A stretch of 64,000 bases of DNA from Aphelenchoides besseyi (taxonomy: Eukaryota > Nematoda > Chromadorea > Rhabditida > Aphelenchoididae). This document shows positions 11,695 to 22,530 of this stretch, piece after piece (position 1 is the first letter of the stretch; every line of letters begins with the position of its first letter). The DNA is taken from the NCBI GenBank assembly GCA_024699855.1, contig JAMPIQ010000003.1:5394001-5458000 (forward strand), given 5' to 3'. The translations under genes and the position numbers were made by a program. Under the pieces are notes generated by a model. It was not told the DNA's origin. It was given only the letters and a program-made list of their open reading frames with translations, and made no database searches.

Positions 11695-13258
11695 TTATGC
11701 ATTGAATATATCATTGTAGTGGACGATCAATTGGTAGCAAAAGTTGTTCAAACTGTTCAACTGCGTAATCGGTACAGTTTGGTTTGTTGGCCAAAGAAGC
11801 GTTGGACCAAAGACAACACTCAAGTTGTTTGCGTCCATTAGATTCAGTTTGCTGTTTGCAGCAACTTCGGTTAGAAACTGAATGATCGTTTTGAGCAACT
11901 CAAAGTTTTCAGGTGGAAGTTTTCGTACGAACTGTCGAATAAACGGCACTTTATTCTCATTCTTTACAGCTAATAAAAAAGATGAATAAATGATTCTTTT
12001 GGCAAACTTACTAGTCAATTGAATCAACTCGTTGTAAAGTTGGTTCGTAATTACTGGCTCTCCCAACGATCTTAACCAGGTCTTCAACAGTCCACTCGCA
12101 TCAAACACCGCTTTTTGTACTCGTCCTTTGTAGATGTTTTCGTTTATAAAATCGATCTTTTCACCTAAAATCCAAGTGTTTAACGAACTGTGGCATCTCG
12201 ACATACCTTTGTTGATTCTATTTTGCAAATTACGGATTGTTGCGATTTCACCTGATCGTCGAAAGATTCCTTCAGTTTCCATTCCGTGTTGTCGCAAAAA
12301 CTCCAACAGTTCGGTTACAATCGGCGGAACATCACATTCGGGATGATGGTTAAGGATACTAAGATATCGTAATTTTGAATTTTATACGAAACTCACAACT
12401 GAAGAGATACATCGAATTGTTGTGTTGGTCGTGGCTGTTGAACCGGAGACTGGTTGGTTGCAAGTGGGAGTTTGCTTGAGCATCTTATGGACTCATCATG
12501 GCTAAATTTTCAGTATAAGTTAGGTGGATGATCGGAGTTACGTACTCGAGAATCGGTTGCGGGACATTCAAATAAGCTAAACGAACATCAGCAATTTCAT
12601 CAATAACATTAACGTAATGCAGTTTGTTCGAGAACTTTGCAGAGATAAACGGCTTGAAAACCGTCCACAGGATGCGAATGAAACGAGTCGGATGAACAAT
12701 GTAAAGAGCTTTCAAGTTCTTCTTGTAATTCCGATCCAAAATCTGATAGGCTTGAATAAGCCATTTAAGCGGCGGTTTGTTGTGACTGCGCAGTCCATAA
12801 TGAAAATAAATCTACATACTAATGAGTTTCTTCGCAAACCGCCATGAACTTACAATCGTGTAGTCAAGTTGAACGATTTTGTCCAACGTTGCCATTAAGT
12901 ATCGAAGCAGTTTCTGGTGGTCTATCGTTTTGTTTGATGGCAGTCGATAAGCATAGAAAACAACGATAGGTCGTCCAGCTAAGTCGCCTTCGCCAATGAC
13001 GTTGACGATCTCGTATCGTGCAATTTCGCTGAAATCCTCAGCAAAAGGATCTTCGTCGATTGCAGAACCCAATTCACGCTCAAAATTTTCGGATTCCAAA
13101 AACGATCGAGTTGTTTGATCGGCAAAATTATCGCTGATTTGAAGTCCTAAAGATGAAAATAAAAACAAAATGTTCTCGCGCTTACCGTTAAGTTCATCCG
13201 GAGACAATAAGTCGTCATCGGCAAACCCATCTTCCGGCTCAACAAAGTCTGTGGCCAT
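11695..13258 (-). CDS. arhgap1: ARHGAP1 (p50RhoGAP)-like: CRAL-TRIO/Sec14 plus RhoGAP
   Basis: Seven exons: 13186-13258, 12854-13146, 12546-12811, 12397-12501, 12207-12358, 12012-12164, 11695-11969; intact frame of 438 residues, essentially the length of human p50RhoGAP. Residues about 60-220 form a Sec14/CRAL-TRIO (BCH) domain with GRPIVVFYAYRLP and LKALYIVHPTRFIR. A Pro-rich linker (QSPVQQPRPTQQ, about residue 230) follows. Residues about 255-435 are the RhoGAP domain, with the catalytic arginine in GIFRRSG and the helix LPPENFELLKTIIQFL and MDANNLSVVFGPTLLW. The family stimulates GTP hydrolysis by Cdc42/Rho proteins and sits on endosomal membranes. The gene is head-to-head with the kinase gene that starts at 13278, only 19 bases away. 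Confidence 0.9.
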
Positions 13259-13277
13259 TACTAAACTCGAAGATGTT

Positions 13278-14708
13278 ATGCAAATTCCGAAACGCGTTAA
13301 AATCAATTCAGAAATTTACGCGTTTCATTTCGAACACGCGAATCAACCGAAAGTGCTCGCTATGGATCTGTACGATTTGGGTCTGGGAAAAGTCGTAAAC
13401 AAACGTTGGTACGTTCAATCTCAATTGGGAGAGGGATCGTGTAAGTATCCGTCAGAAATTCAGAATAAAATGAAGGAATTTAGGCGGCGTTGTTTATCGT
13501 GTCTACGATGTTCAAAACCCAAAGTTCAAGGCGGCACTTAAGGTCTGGCATTAGTTACGAGTCTAAATCCATTGGAAGCGTGTTTTAGGTTGAAGCGATT
13601 ACTGAAGAAAACGTGACCATTTTGAAGAAAGAAGCCATCGTACTGAAGGAGCTGCGACTGCGGAAATTCGTGCCCCAATTGATTTACAGCGGTCGCCGAG
13701 AGAATTATTCGTATATTGTTCTCAGTCTCTACGGTAAAAACCTGAACCAATTAAAGAAGGACAAGAATCTCGAGAAGTTGTCGGCCGGTTGTGCTGCCAA
13801 AATTGGAGTTCACGTTTTGTACGCGATTAAACAGGTGCATGAAATCGGCTATGTGCATCGTGATGTCAAGCCAAGCAACATTGTTGTTGGACGACATGGA
13901 ATGGAGAAACGAATGATGTTTCTGATCGACTATGGTGAGTAGAAGACAACCAAACGTATAGAATGTTTTGCTTAGGCATGTGTCGAGCCTATGCAATTTG
14001 GGAGAATGGTACAGCGCGAATCCGTCAAGCACGAGAGAAAGTTTTGTTTCGCGGCACCACGAGGTGAATTGAACAATTTAACGATTACAATACTATTCGT
14101 TCAGATACTGTTCTTTGGATGTTCATCTAAAGAAAGAACAGGGACGAAAAGACGATCTGTGGAGTCTTATGTATCTTCTCATCGAATTACGTGACGAATT
14201 GCCGTGGACTGGAAAAGCCGTAAACGCGAGAATTGAATTCAAAACAAACTTTTGGTTTCAGGAGCCTGAAACGGGAAAAATGAAAGCAGAAATCAAGGAC
14301 GAGATTTTGTTGAAAAACTGTCCCAATTCATGGTTGGAAATCGTCAAACATCTTCACGGATTATCCTACGAATCCCGACCAAACTATCTGCTTATTTACG
14401 ACAAACTCGTTCAGTCGATGCTTGCAAACAAAACCACTTTTGATGCCCCTTACGATTGGGAACAAAGTACTGACACAAAACCGGTAGATAAGAAACGAAC
14501 TTTGAATGATGGAATTGTGAACTTTCAGAGTGAATCCTCGGTTAATTCGACACGCAAAACTGACAAAGCAAAGAACAAAACACCGTCCACGAGTTTGGAT
14601 ATACAACCGCCGAGTTTCGATTTGACTCCGCGTCCTGACACTTCGCAACCATCCACAATTCCAACTACAGACCCATCGAACTTCTCTTCCTGCGACATTG
14701 GAATTTAA
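13278..14708 (+). CDS. Tau-tubulin-kinase-like CK1-superfamily kinase
   Basis: Five exons: 13278-13440, 13484-13542, 13589-13934, 13976-14063, 14105-14708; 419 residues in frame. Visible motifs are the glycine loop LGEGSCGVVY (about residue 49), a VAIK-type lysine in AALKVEA, the catalytic loop YVHRDVKPSN (about residue 162), LIDYGM in place of DFG (about residue 187) and the activation segment FRGTTRYCSLDVH. RKDDLWSLMYLLIEL and LPWTGK are typical of the expanded nematode TTBK-like branch of casein kinase 1. The C-terminal 80 residues are Ser/Thr/Lys-rich and disordered. The kinase core is complete. The start is uncertain: the ATG at 13362 is an alternative that removes 28 unconserved residues. 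In nematodes many members of this branch are germline or sperm expressed (family knowledge). Confidence 0.85.
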
Positions 14709-14922
14709 CTCTCAAGCTTTGAGTCACGCAAAATACACTCGAAGATCAAATAAAAATCGCGAGTTCCGAATTGTCGGTTGATTTTTTCGTTCACTAGATC
14801 CTTCAAGCTGTCAACTTGCACAACCAAAGGGCGCAACTAGGAACGACGCTTCCCATTGGATTCTAAGCCAAACATTTCTTTACAGCTAAATTTGTTATAT
14901 CGCTTTTTGATTGAATGAATCG

Positions 14923-16587
14923 ATGAGTGTGTTGAATTTCACCACAGCACGAGCGTTTCTGCGATGTGCTCGAAGTGCGTCTCACAGAAGTCAATTTCTT
15001 CCCTTGACATCGGCTTCTTTTGTCATTCAGCGAACAGGTTTGTTAGGTGAACGGTGTGCCATCATTCGATCAAGTTCAGTTACTCAACAGAGACTGTTTT
15101 CGTCGAATGGAACGAATAAAAACTACTACGACATTCTCGGTGTTCCAGCGGCAGCAACAGAATCGGAAGTCAAAAAAGCGTATCTGAAGGTTTGAAAAGC
15201 TTTTAGTTGAAAATAGTTTTCCAGTTCATTTCAGTTGGCTAAGAAGTATCATCCGGACGTTTGTAAAGAAAAGGATGCATCAAAGAAGTTTCAAGAGGTT
15301 TCCGAAGCGTACGAAGTTTTGAGCGACAAGACGAAACGTCGAGAATACGATGCGTATCGAAGCGGTGGATTTCGACAAGGCTACGACAATCGTGGTGGTC
15401 CTGGTGGCCAACAAGGATTTCATTACAATTCAACACGTTCGCCGGAAGATATTTTCGAAGAAATTTTTGGTCGTAACTTTCGATTTGCTGATTCAGCTCA
15501 TGGATTCGATAGCACTCAAGAGCTTACGGTTCGATTGACCTTCGAGGAAGCAGCTCGCGGTGTCCAAAAAACAATCGATTTGAATGTTGTCGATTCCTGT
15601 ACTACTTGTCGTGGTTCGGGCGTAAAGTTGGGATACAAAAAGGTTGAACTTAAACGAATACGATGTCAACAATATGATAGTTTTTAGGTTCAATGTCCAT
15701 ACTGCAACGGAACAGGTGAGTTTAAACTTTTACTTTTAATTGGTTTTCTTGTATTTTCAGGAATGGTTACTAAAAGTTTGTCCGGCTTCTTTATGCAACA
15801 AACCTGCAGTCACTGTCGCGGCCAAGGCCAATTCAATAAAGATCCATGTATGGACTGTGAAGGGACTGGCAATGTGATTCAAAGTCGTTCAACAACTTTC
15901 AATATTCCAGCGGGAATCGACAACGATCAAGCGCTAAGAATGCAAGTTGGAGCGGTAGGTGTTTGAATCCGAAATTTTATTCACTTTTGTTTTAATTTAG
16001 TCGACAGTTTATCTTCGAATTCAAGTCCAACCGTCGTTGATTCATCGTCGTGTAAAAGAGAACATCTACACGGACGTTGATATTGGAATTAGTGAAGCAG
16101 TTCTTGGTTCAACAATCAAAGTGCCGGGCATCGAATCCGACACCACGGTGAGAATTCCGGCCGGTACAAGTTCGCATACGCAATTGTGTTTGAAAGGCAA
16201 AGGAATTAAACGTTTGAATAGCGCGGGATCGGGAGATCAGTTTATCAACGTGAAGATTCGAGTTCCAAAGTAGGTTTTCTTTTCTTTATTCTCATCCGCA
16301 ACTTATAGGACTATTACTCCAAAACAGCGAGAACTGATGCTCGAGTGGCATTTGATGGAACACGGCGGTACAACGGCCAATCGACCACAAGACAAGAACA
16401 AAACGGAGGACAAGAAGAAGTCGACGGAAGCGACGGAAAAGTCGAAAGATTCAACAACCAGAGTGAACATGGAATCCACATCAGAGGAATCCGAAAAGAA
16501 GCAAGAGCGCGATGGTGCGTTTTCGAGGTGTTTGGAAATCGGTTTTAATTGATTATTATTTCAGTTGCAGGTTCCTCAAATCACTGA
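14923..16587 (+). CDS. dnaja3: Mitochondrial DnaJ (DNAJA3/Tid1) co-chaperone
   Basis: Seven exons: 14923-15189, 15235-15642, 15688-15715, 15761-15954, 16001-16269, 16309-16514, 16565-16587; 464 residues. The first 65 residues are basic and Ser/Arg-rich without acidic residues, a mitochondrial presequence. A J domain follows, with YYDILGVP at about 67 and the HPD triad at about 95. Next are a Gly-rich linker and a zinc-binding region with four Cys repeats ([32 protein letters not shown]), then the substrate-binding C-terminal domains ([13 protein letters not shown]). This is a complete type I Hsp40 that stimulates mitochondrial Hsp70. The Lys/Glu-rich tail is longer than usual. The start ATG at 14923 is the first in frame. 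A polyadenylation signal GAATAAATA lies at about 16661. Confidence 0.93.
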
Positions 16588-16776
16588 AAGAACGAGTTAT
16601 TGGTTAGGAAGTTTTTATTTGTTTATTGTTATATTTTGTTGTCTGTCTTTTGATAGGCCGAATAAATAGAATTAAAACCTTTAATCAGAATTAAGTTCAA
16701 GTGGTTAAACGACCATTCGAATACTTGAAATTGGTACTTGTAATTGTAATTCGCTTGAATCTAAAGGTCGTAAATC

Positions 16777-18952
16777 ATGGGCAAAAAGCAACATCAGGTA
16801 GTTGAAAATGAGTATTCGAATCTTGACATTTCGTTTTCAGAAAGACAAATTGTACTTGACAACAAAAGAGTGGAAAGACTCGTTTGGCGGCCATAAAGAC
16901 AGTAAGTTGACGAATAATCGTCGATATGACATGAATTCCAGCAAGCGAAACTCGAGTGCAAAAGGCGGTGTTTAAACGACTGCCATTCACTCATTGTGCT
17001 CTTTCGTTCTTGCCGTTTCGAGTTCCCGTTTGTTCGCCAGAAGGAATAATTTTTGACAAAACGTAAGAGAAATCCAAGTCATACGAAGGTTCTTTTGGTT
17101 TTAGTCCAATTACTGCGTATGTGAAAAAGCACGGTATCAATCCAGTGAATGGAAAGAAACTTACGTTGACTCAACTCATCGATTTACATTTCTCTCGTGA
17201 TTCCGACGGTTCGTGTTTTCAGTTTTTCGGATGAACATTTATATTGCAGGCAACTTCCAATGCCCAGTCACTTATCGCACATTCACACCGAGCAGTTTGA
17301 TCGTTGCAATTCGAAATACTGGGAATGTATATTCGATGGAAGCGATCGAGGAATTAAACTTGAAACGACGACACATGAAAGATCTGTTGAATGATGTTCC
17401 GTTTCTTCGCAAGGACATAATCACGCTTCAAGTCGGTTGTCCTTGTTCAACTTGTTTTGAATTTACAATTTCAGGATCCAAATGATCTCGACAAATTCAA
17501 CATGGAACGTTTCTATCATGTCCAATTTGACACTCGAACGTTGGATGAGATCGCCAAAGAGAAACAAGAAACACAACAACCAACTTACGTTCTGAACAAA
17601 CTGAATGGTGAAGCCAAACAAGCGCTTCAGAAGTTGAATGAAAAATACGTGGAAGCACCAAAAGCGAAAGAAGAAGAACAACAAGTTGCAGACAAAGTGA
17701 ATGCAGCGCATTACTCTCAAGGAAAAATGGCCGCTGGTTTAACTTCCACCGTCATGGATCCGATCACATTTAATAACTCTGCTATTCTGGGTAATTGAGT
17801 CGTTAAGATTTTCAATCAGAACAACTATCTTTCAGACGAAGACGTTGTTAAGTATTCGCGTGTCACAAAGAATGGTTATGTTCGTATTATCACTAACTAC
17901 GGGCCCTTGAATCTGGAACTGTACTGCAAGACCGCACCGAGAGCCTGCGAAAATTTCATTGTTCATTGTTTGAACGGATACTACAACAACACAAAGTTCC
18001 ACAGACTGATCAAGGTAAACGATAAGATGGAATTGACTGTAAAATTGGGTACGAAATAAGCAACTACATTTTATATGGTTCAGAAACCTACCAATGAATA
18101 GCTGTGAAAACACATAATCAATACTTTTGTAGTAAAGAGGGTACTTAAAGTTAGGAAATTTTTGCATAACTCTCTTAATCAAGAGCTTCTAATTATTTCA
18201 ATTAAGCACTTCATGATCCAAGGAGGCGATCCAACCGGAAAAGGCGGAGAATCGATTTGGGGCAAAAACTTTAAAGACGAGATTAGTTCGACATTGAAAC
18301 ACGAAGGACGGGGAGTACTGTCAATGGCAAATAAAGGCTCTGATACAAATGGAAGTCAATTGTAAGTGTAACATAGAACCGACATCCAAGTTTTTAGTTT
18401 CATTACCTTTCGAACTGCCAAACATTTGGATGGCAAACACACGATCTTCGGCAAACTGGTTGGCGGCGGTCCAACATTGAATGTCATTGAGCAAGTGCCG
18501 ACAAACGAAAAAACAGACGAACCATTGGTAGGAATAATAAAAAACAACGAAAATTGATTATTTGAATCAGGAACCGGTGATTTTCATGTCTGCCGAAGTC
18601 TTTGTTAATCCATTCGAAGAAGCAGAAGCAGCGGTTGCAAAGGAGCGAGCTGAACTGGCTGCTCAAGGAAAAAAACTGACAACTCCACAATTGAAAACCG
18701 AACAAGCAGCACCAAAAATGAAGGCACATAGCTCTGGTGTTGGCAAATACTGTAAATCGAAATTCAATCGAGTTGAACTCAAGTCGTTTACTTTCAGTAA
18801 AACCGGACATCAAGATTGCATTAAAACGTGTCGCTGAAAAGGTTTGTTAAATGTAAACTTCATTATAGCTTTCGTTTTAGGGCTTGGCAGATGTCGCAGA
18901 ACCACAAAACAAAACCGTTAGAAGACCGTTTTCCGACTTCAGCGATTGGTGA
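16777..18952 (+). CDS. ppil2: PPIL2/CYP60-type cyclophilin with U-box
   Basis: Twelve exons: 16777-16797, 16841-16901, 16942-17062, 17105-17208, 17250-17431, 17475-17790, 17836-18014, 18207-18361, 18398-18527, 18571-18751, 18798-18841, 18881-18952; 521 residues, one off the human protein. It starts MGKKQHQKDK like its orthologues. An N-terminal U-box half ([17 protein letters not shown] and [10 protein letters not shown], to about residue 150) precedes the cyclophilin domain at about 275-435 ([40 protein letters not shown]). The family acts in the spliceosome and can be a ubiquitin ligase; the Caenorhabditis orthologue is MOG-6/CYN-4. The isomerase Arg in FHRLIK and the FFITF core are present. 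The stop is only 47 bases from the stop of the convergent zinc-finger gene. Confidence 0.95.
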
Positions 18953-18999
18953 GATAGTCGAGTTCACTTTTTATTCTGTATATTCTGACCATAATAAAC

Positions 19000-20572
19000 T
19001 TATTTCTGCGTAGCAATAGGACTTGTAGATGGAATACTCGACAGCATCTCTTCGATCATTTTGTTCGAAATTGACATCACGTTTCCCAATTGTGATTTGC
19101 TTTCAATGGAATTTTGAACGTTGAATAAACACGGCAATTTCAATCGTGACCAATTTGTTCGTGAGGTTTTTGATGTGCGAGAACGACGACGTCGGGTCTT
19201 TTCTTGAACTACCGTACTGTTGAAATAGGGATTGGAGTGGAGCAATGATGGTGGTCTGTCGACGGTCTGAGTAATCTCCTGCAATCTTCACTTCCGATCT
19301 CTGTTCGAAACGGTTGCTTACGGAGATCGATCGTTTGTTGGCTTTTTGGGGTCGTTCCGACGGTACTTTTTCGTTTTTGCTTGTTGACTTTTCAGTCGAC
19401 AAATCCAACGATATGGTTCGATGAATTTGACTAAAACAATTAAAATCGATATCGTTTTTCCGACTCACTTGTGTTCGGCCAACGTTTTTCTGGTGGGAAA
19501 GCAACGTCCGCAATCTTTGCAACCTGAAAAAGAATGGTCTTGAATAGTCTTTAGTAGCCTACTGTAAACGTAATCCAAATGTTCGCCAATGTGAAGATTG
19601 AAATCAAATAAAGTCGTAAACTTTGCTGCACAGATTTCACAAGTTTTCGTGTGCAGTTGTTTGTGTTCAGTTAAAAGGTAAGTGTTACAAAACTGCATTC
19701 CACATTGTTCACAACTCGTTGATGATGGTTGAGATTTCTAAATGATGCTGATTAGTTTGAGAAGTTTTGGATACCTGCGCAATATGAGTCAAAACGTGAT
19801 TCTCGAATGCCTGAGTTTCCGAGAAAGTTAGACAACCTAAAAAGAAGTTGTTATTAGAATACAGCCAAGACCACATTTACATTGAGAGCACATGTGATAC
19901 TGAAGACTGTCATTATCGTTAGTCTCAAACGAATCATTTGTAGTTGTTGAAATACTATGAATTTCGATTTGAGGTCTTGATAAGCTTGTGATAGCTTGTC
20001 TTTTCTTGACCTTAATCGTTCCTTTTGCATCAGTAGTTTTTGTCTCGTCCACAGGTCTCGAATTGCCGATTGGGAAGCGAGGAAACTCGCTTTGTTTCGT
20101 AACGAAAATGTCGGCTAGTTGTGTCAAGAAAGTGGATTGCGATGGGCTTCCAGTTGTCGAAGCCGCGTTTTCGAAACTGTAAAAAATCGACGGGAAATGG
20201 TCGACAAAGTGATGAATCAAAGAAAGACGTGTTGTAAACGTTCTGGAGCATTTTCGGCAACCACCAACTGCCATGATTCCTTGAGTTGTAACATCCATAG
20301 AAATTTGCTCCGGTTTCTGTCCAATCAGCTCATCAGCTACACTGCTCGAATCCTAGAAAGTTCGTTTATTATGTCTAAATGTAAATACAATCACTTCCGG
20401 AGTTTGACGTAACGGTTCGCTTTTAACGGTCTCGTTGAGTTCATCACTACCTCCTTGCAATCTATTAAGCACTTGATCCAATTTCATTCGAATTTCCCGA
20501 CTTAAACTCAACTACACAATGTTTTTTCTTCGACAAAAATCACTGCAACTTCGGAACGACAGAGTCGGACAT
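19000..20572 (-). CDS. C2H2 zinc-finger protein
   Basis: Model: 20544-20572, 20395-20506, 19881-20352, 19775-19836, 19469-19737, 19322-19430, 19000-19278; sums to 443 residues in frame. Fingers visible: CRKCSRTFTTRLSLIHHFVDH (about residue 78), a second beginning MCSQC and completed across an intron with a His pair, EQCGMQFCNTYLLTEHKQLH, EICAAKFTTLFDFNLHIGEH and CKDCGRCFPTRKTLAEH. Linkers are long and unlike the TGEKP type, so it is a dispersed-finger protein. The basic C-terminal region (KTRRRRSRTSKTSR) suggests nuclear localisation. The first two exons are the weakest part; an in-frame ATG at 20487 is an alternative start. Within 19469-19737 a 39-base stretch (about 19524-19562) could be an optional in-frame intron. 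Function beyond probable DNA or RNA binding is not known. Confidence 0.75.
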
Positions 20573-22530
20573 ATTTACCCTTAGGCAAAAACGCGCATAG
20601 GTCCATCACGACTTAAAGGCTCTCAATTAGGAGTAGCCCTCAGGCTTTGGCATGTGGACGATGTAGAAATGACGGCCAAGTCGCACGCTTAAGCGCCCCC
20701 AGGCGATCGTCTTGAAATTGGGAAAGACACCTCGACGTTAAGTTCCAATTTTTTGTTTTACCGTAGTTCTTACAAAACCTAAGAGTTTTTTTCACTTATC
20801 GAAAAAAGGTTGCAAATTAAGAGAACGAATTGAGAAACGATTGATCGTCGTTCTGTTCGATTTGTGTCAAAATATGATGAAGAACATTGTGCGCAGAAGA
20901 TAATCGTAGTGGCGATGTTCGTAATCTGTCAATTCTCTTGAAAACGATCGTATGTCAAACGAAGCAATCGAATTGATATTATCCGTTCTTCTTTTATTGA
21001 GTCATAAAATTGAGTCGTTTTTGCGACAAATGACCGTGAGCGATTAAACGTGTAGAACAAGATTCTGCAAACGAACACAAGTTTAATGATCTTCTCTTCA
21101 ACAAATCCATTGGCTTACTGCCGCTATTCGTTTCTTATGAAGTCGAAAGTGATTATTGAATCATTGGCAATCGATCCGGTTCCAGTACTTGTAATTAACG
21201 TGTACAATCAGAATCGCAATCATCTACGACCTTCAACGTTTGTGGTTTTGGTGGGCAATTAGTTTCATCAAAGAAGAAACTTCTTTCGCTTAATTATGAC
21301 TACACTTCTAATTTGGCTTCCTCAAGCATTTCAACGCGTCAACATTGCGCAATGCAATTAGGAAATGCAAATTACAAAACGCGACGGAAACATTTCGTAT
21401 TTTAATTTGCGTCTTTAAATCGTCGTCCAATTGCGAGAAACACTTGTCGGTGTTACGTGAAATGAACATCAATTCCAATACACATTCCTCCCGCCCGATT
21501 ATTTCGAGTATCACTTGAAGATGGTCGGACGATACGCTCGAAATATTCAGGTAATGGAGACGATGCTTTCAATATGACCGACGAATGACGACCAGAGGTC
21601 CCGGAATAGGAAACTCGTCATTTCAGCGCTGTTGTGAGCGTCGTCTAATTCACCTGCTTAGTATGACAAATTCCATCGCGAGGTCGTCGGATGTTATTTA
21701 ATTGACCGTGAATTCCGAAACGACGTCTGATCGTCTCCGGATGAGTCGATTAGCTCGGACTGTTAGGTCGAAGAGATGAATGAGGCTCTTTAATTATCTC
21801 TCGTCGATTGCATAATGACGTTTTTTAGTCCGTTGATTAGCATAAATTTGCGAGTCTTTCGACTCGTCTCGTCGCCAACAGTTTTCAGGTAAAAGTCCGG
21901 TTCTTCACGTCTCCTGCGATAAACGAAGTCGATGGAGTAGGAATGTTTTATGGACATGTTTGAACTTTATACGATCGGTTTTGTGAATAATTCCTTTGTT
22001 GTTTTTTGTATGCGAGTGTTGAATTCACGCGCATTTGACACAACGATCCACACAACTCGCTCGATTGCATTAGGGGGGTGGAGTTCGTTGGAGTGGTCAT
22101 CGGAGGCGGTCGGCTCCAATCAAAATGTTGTGGTTTTCGCCCTCACGTAGCAAAACAATGGAGAGACGGTAAAAATCGTGTACGAAAACATGCGGAGGTC
22201 GTTGTTGCATGTTTTTGGTCAGCAATCAAATTGCATATCCGAATTTAGCAGCCGGAAAAGTGGCACGCGCTTCATCGTGTAGTTCCGGATGTTGTCGTTA
22301 AAAAATTGCGGGATTTATCACAACAGATCTTATCGTTTTGGATCCGTTCGCTTTTTTACTTCCCGTTCTTTCAGTTCTTGTCGTGAGTTAGAAACCAAGA
22401 TTTGTAGAAGCGCTCCGATGCCCTCACAAGAGAATTTATCTATTTACGCGAACTCACCATTTGAAGCTCTAAAGAACGAGAGTAAAATTGATTTTTCAGT
22501 GTCAACCGTTTCTGTGGACAATTCGTGAGA
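20573..22530. other. Long intergenic region; nothing supported
   Basis: Almost 2 kb without a recognisable exon chain, RNA gene or repeat. It holds the upstream regions of the divergent zinc-finger and mucin genes. Purine-rich and GA-type stretches occur but no defined motif. Confidence 0.45.
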
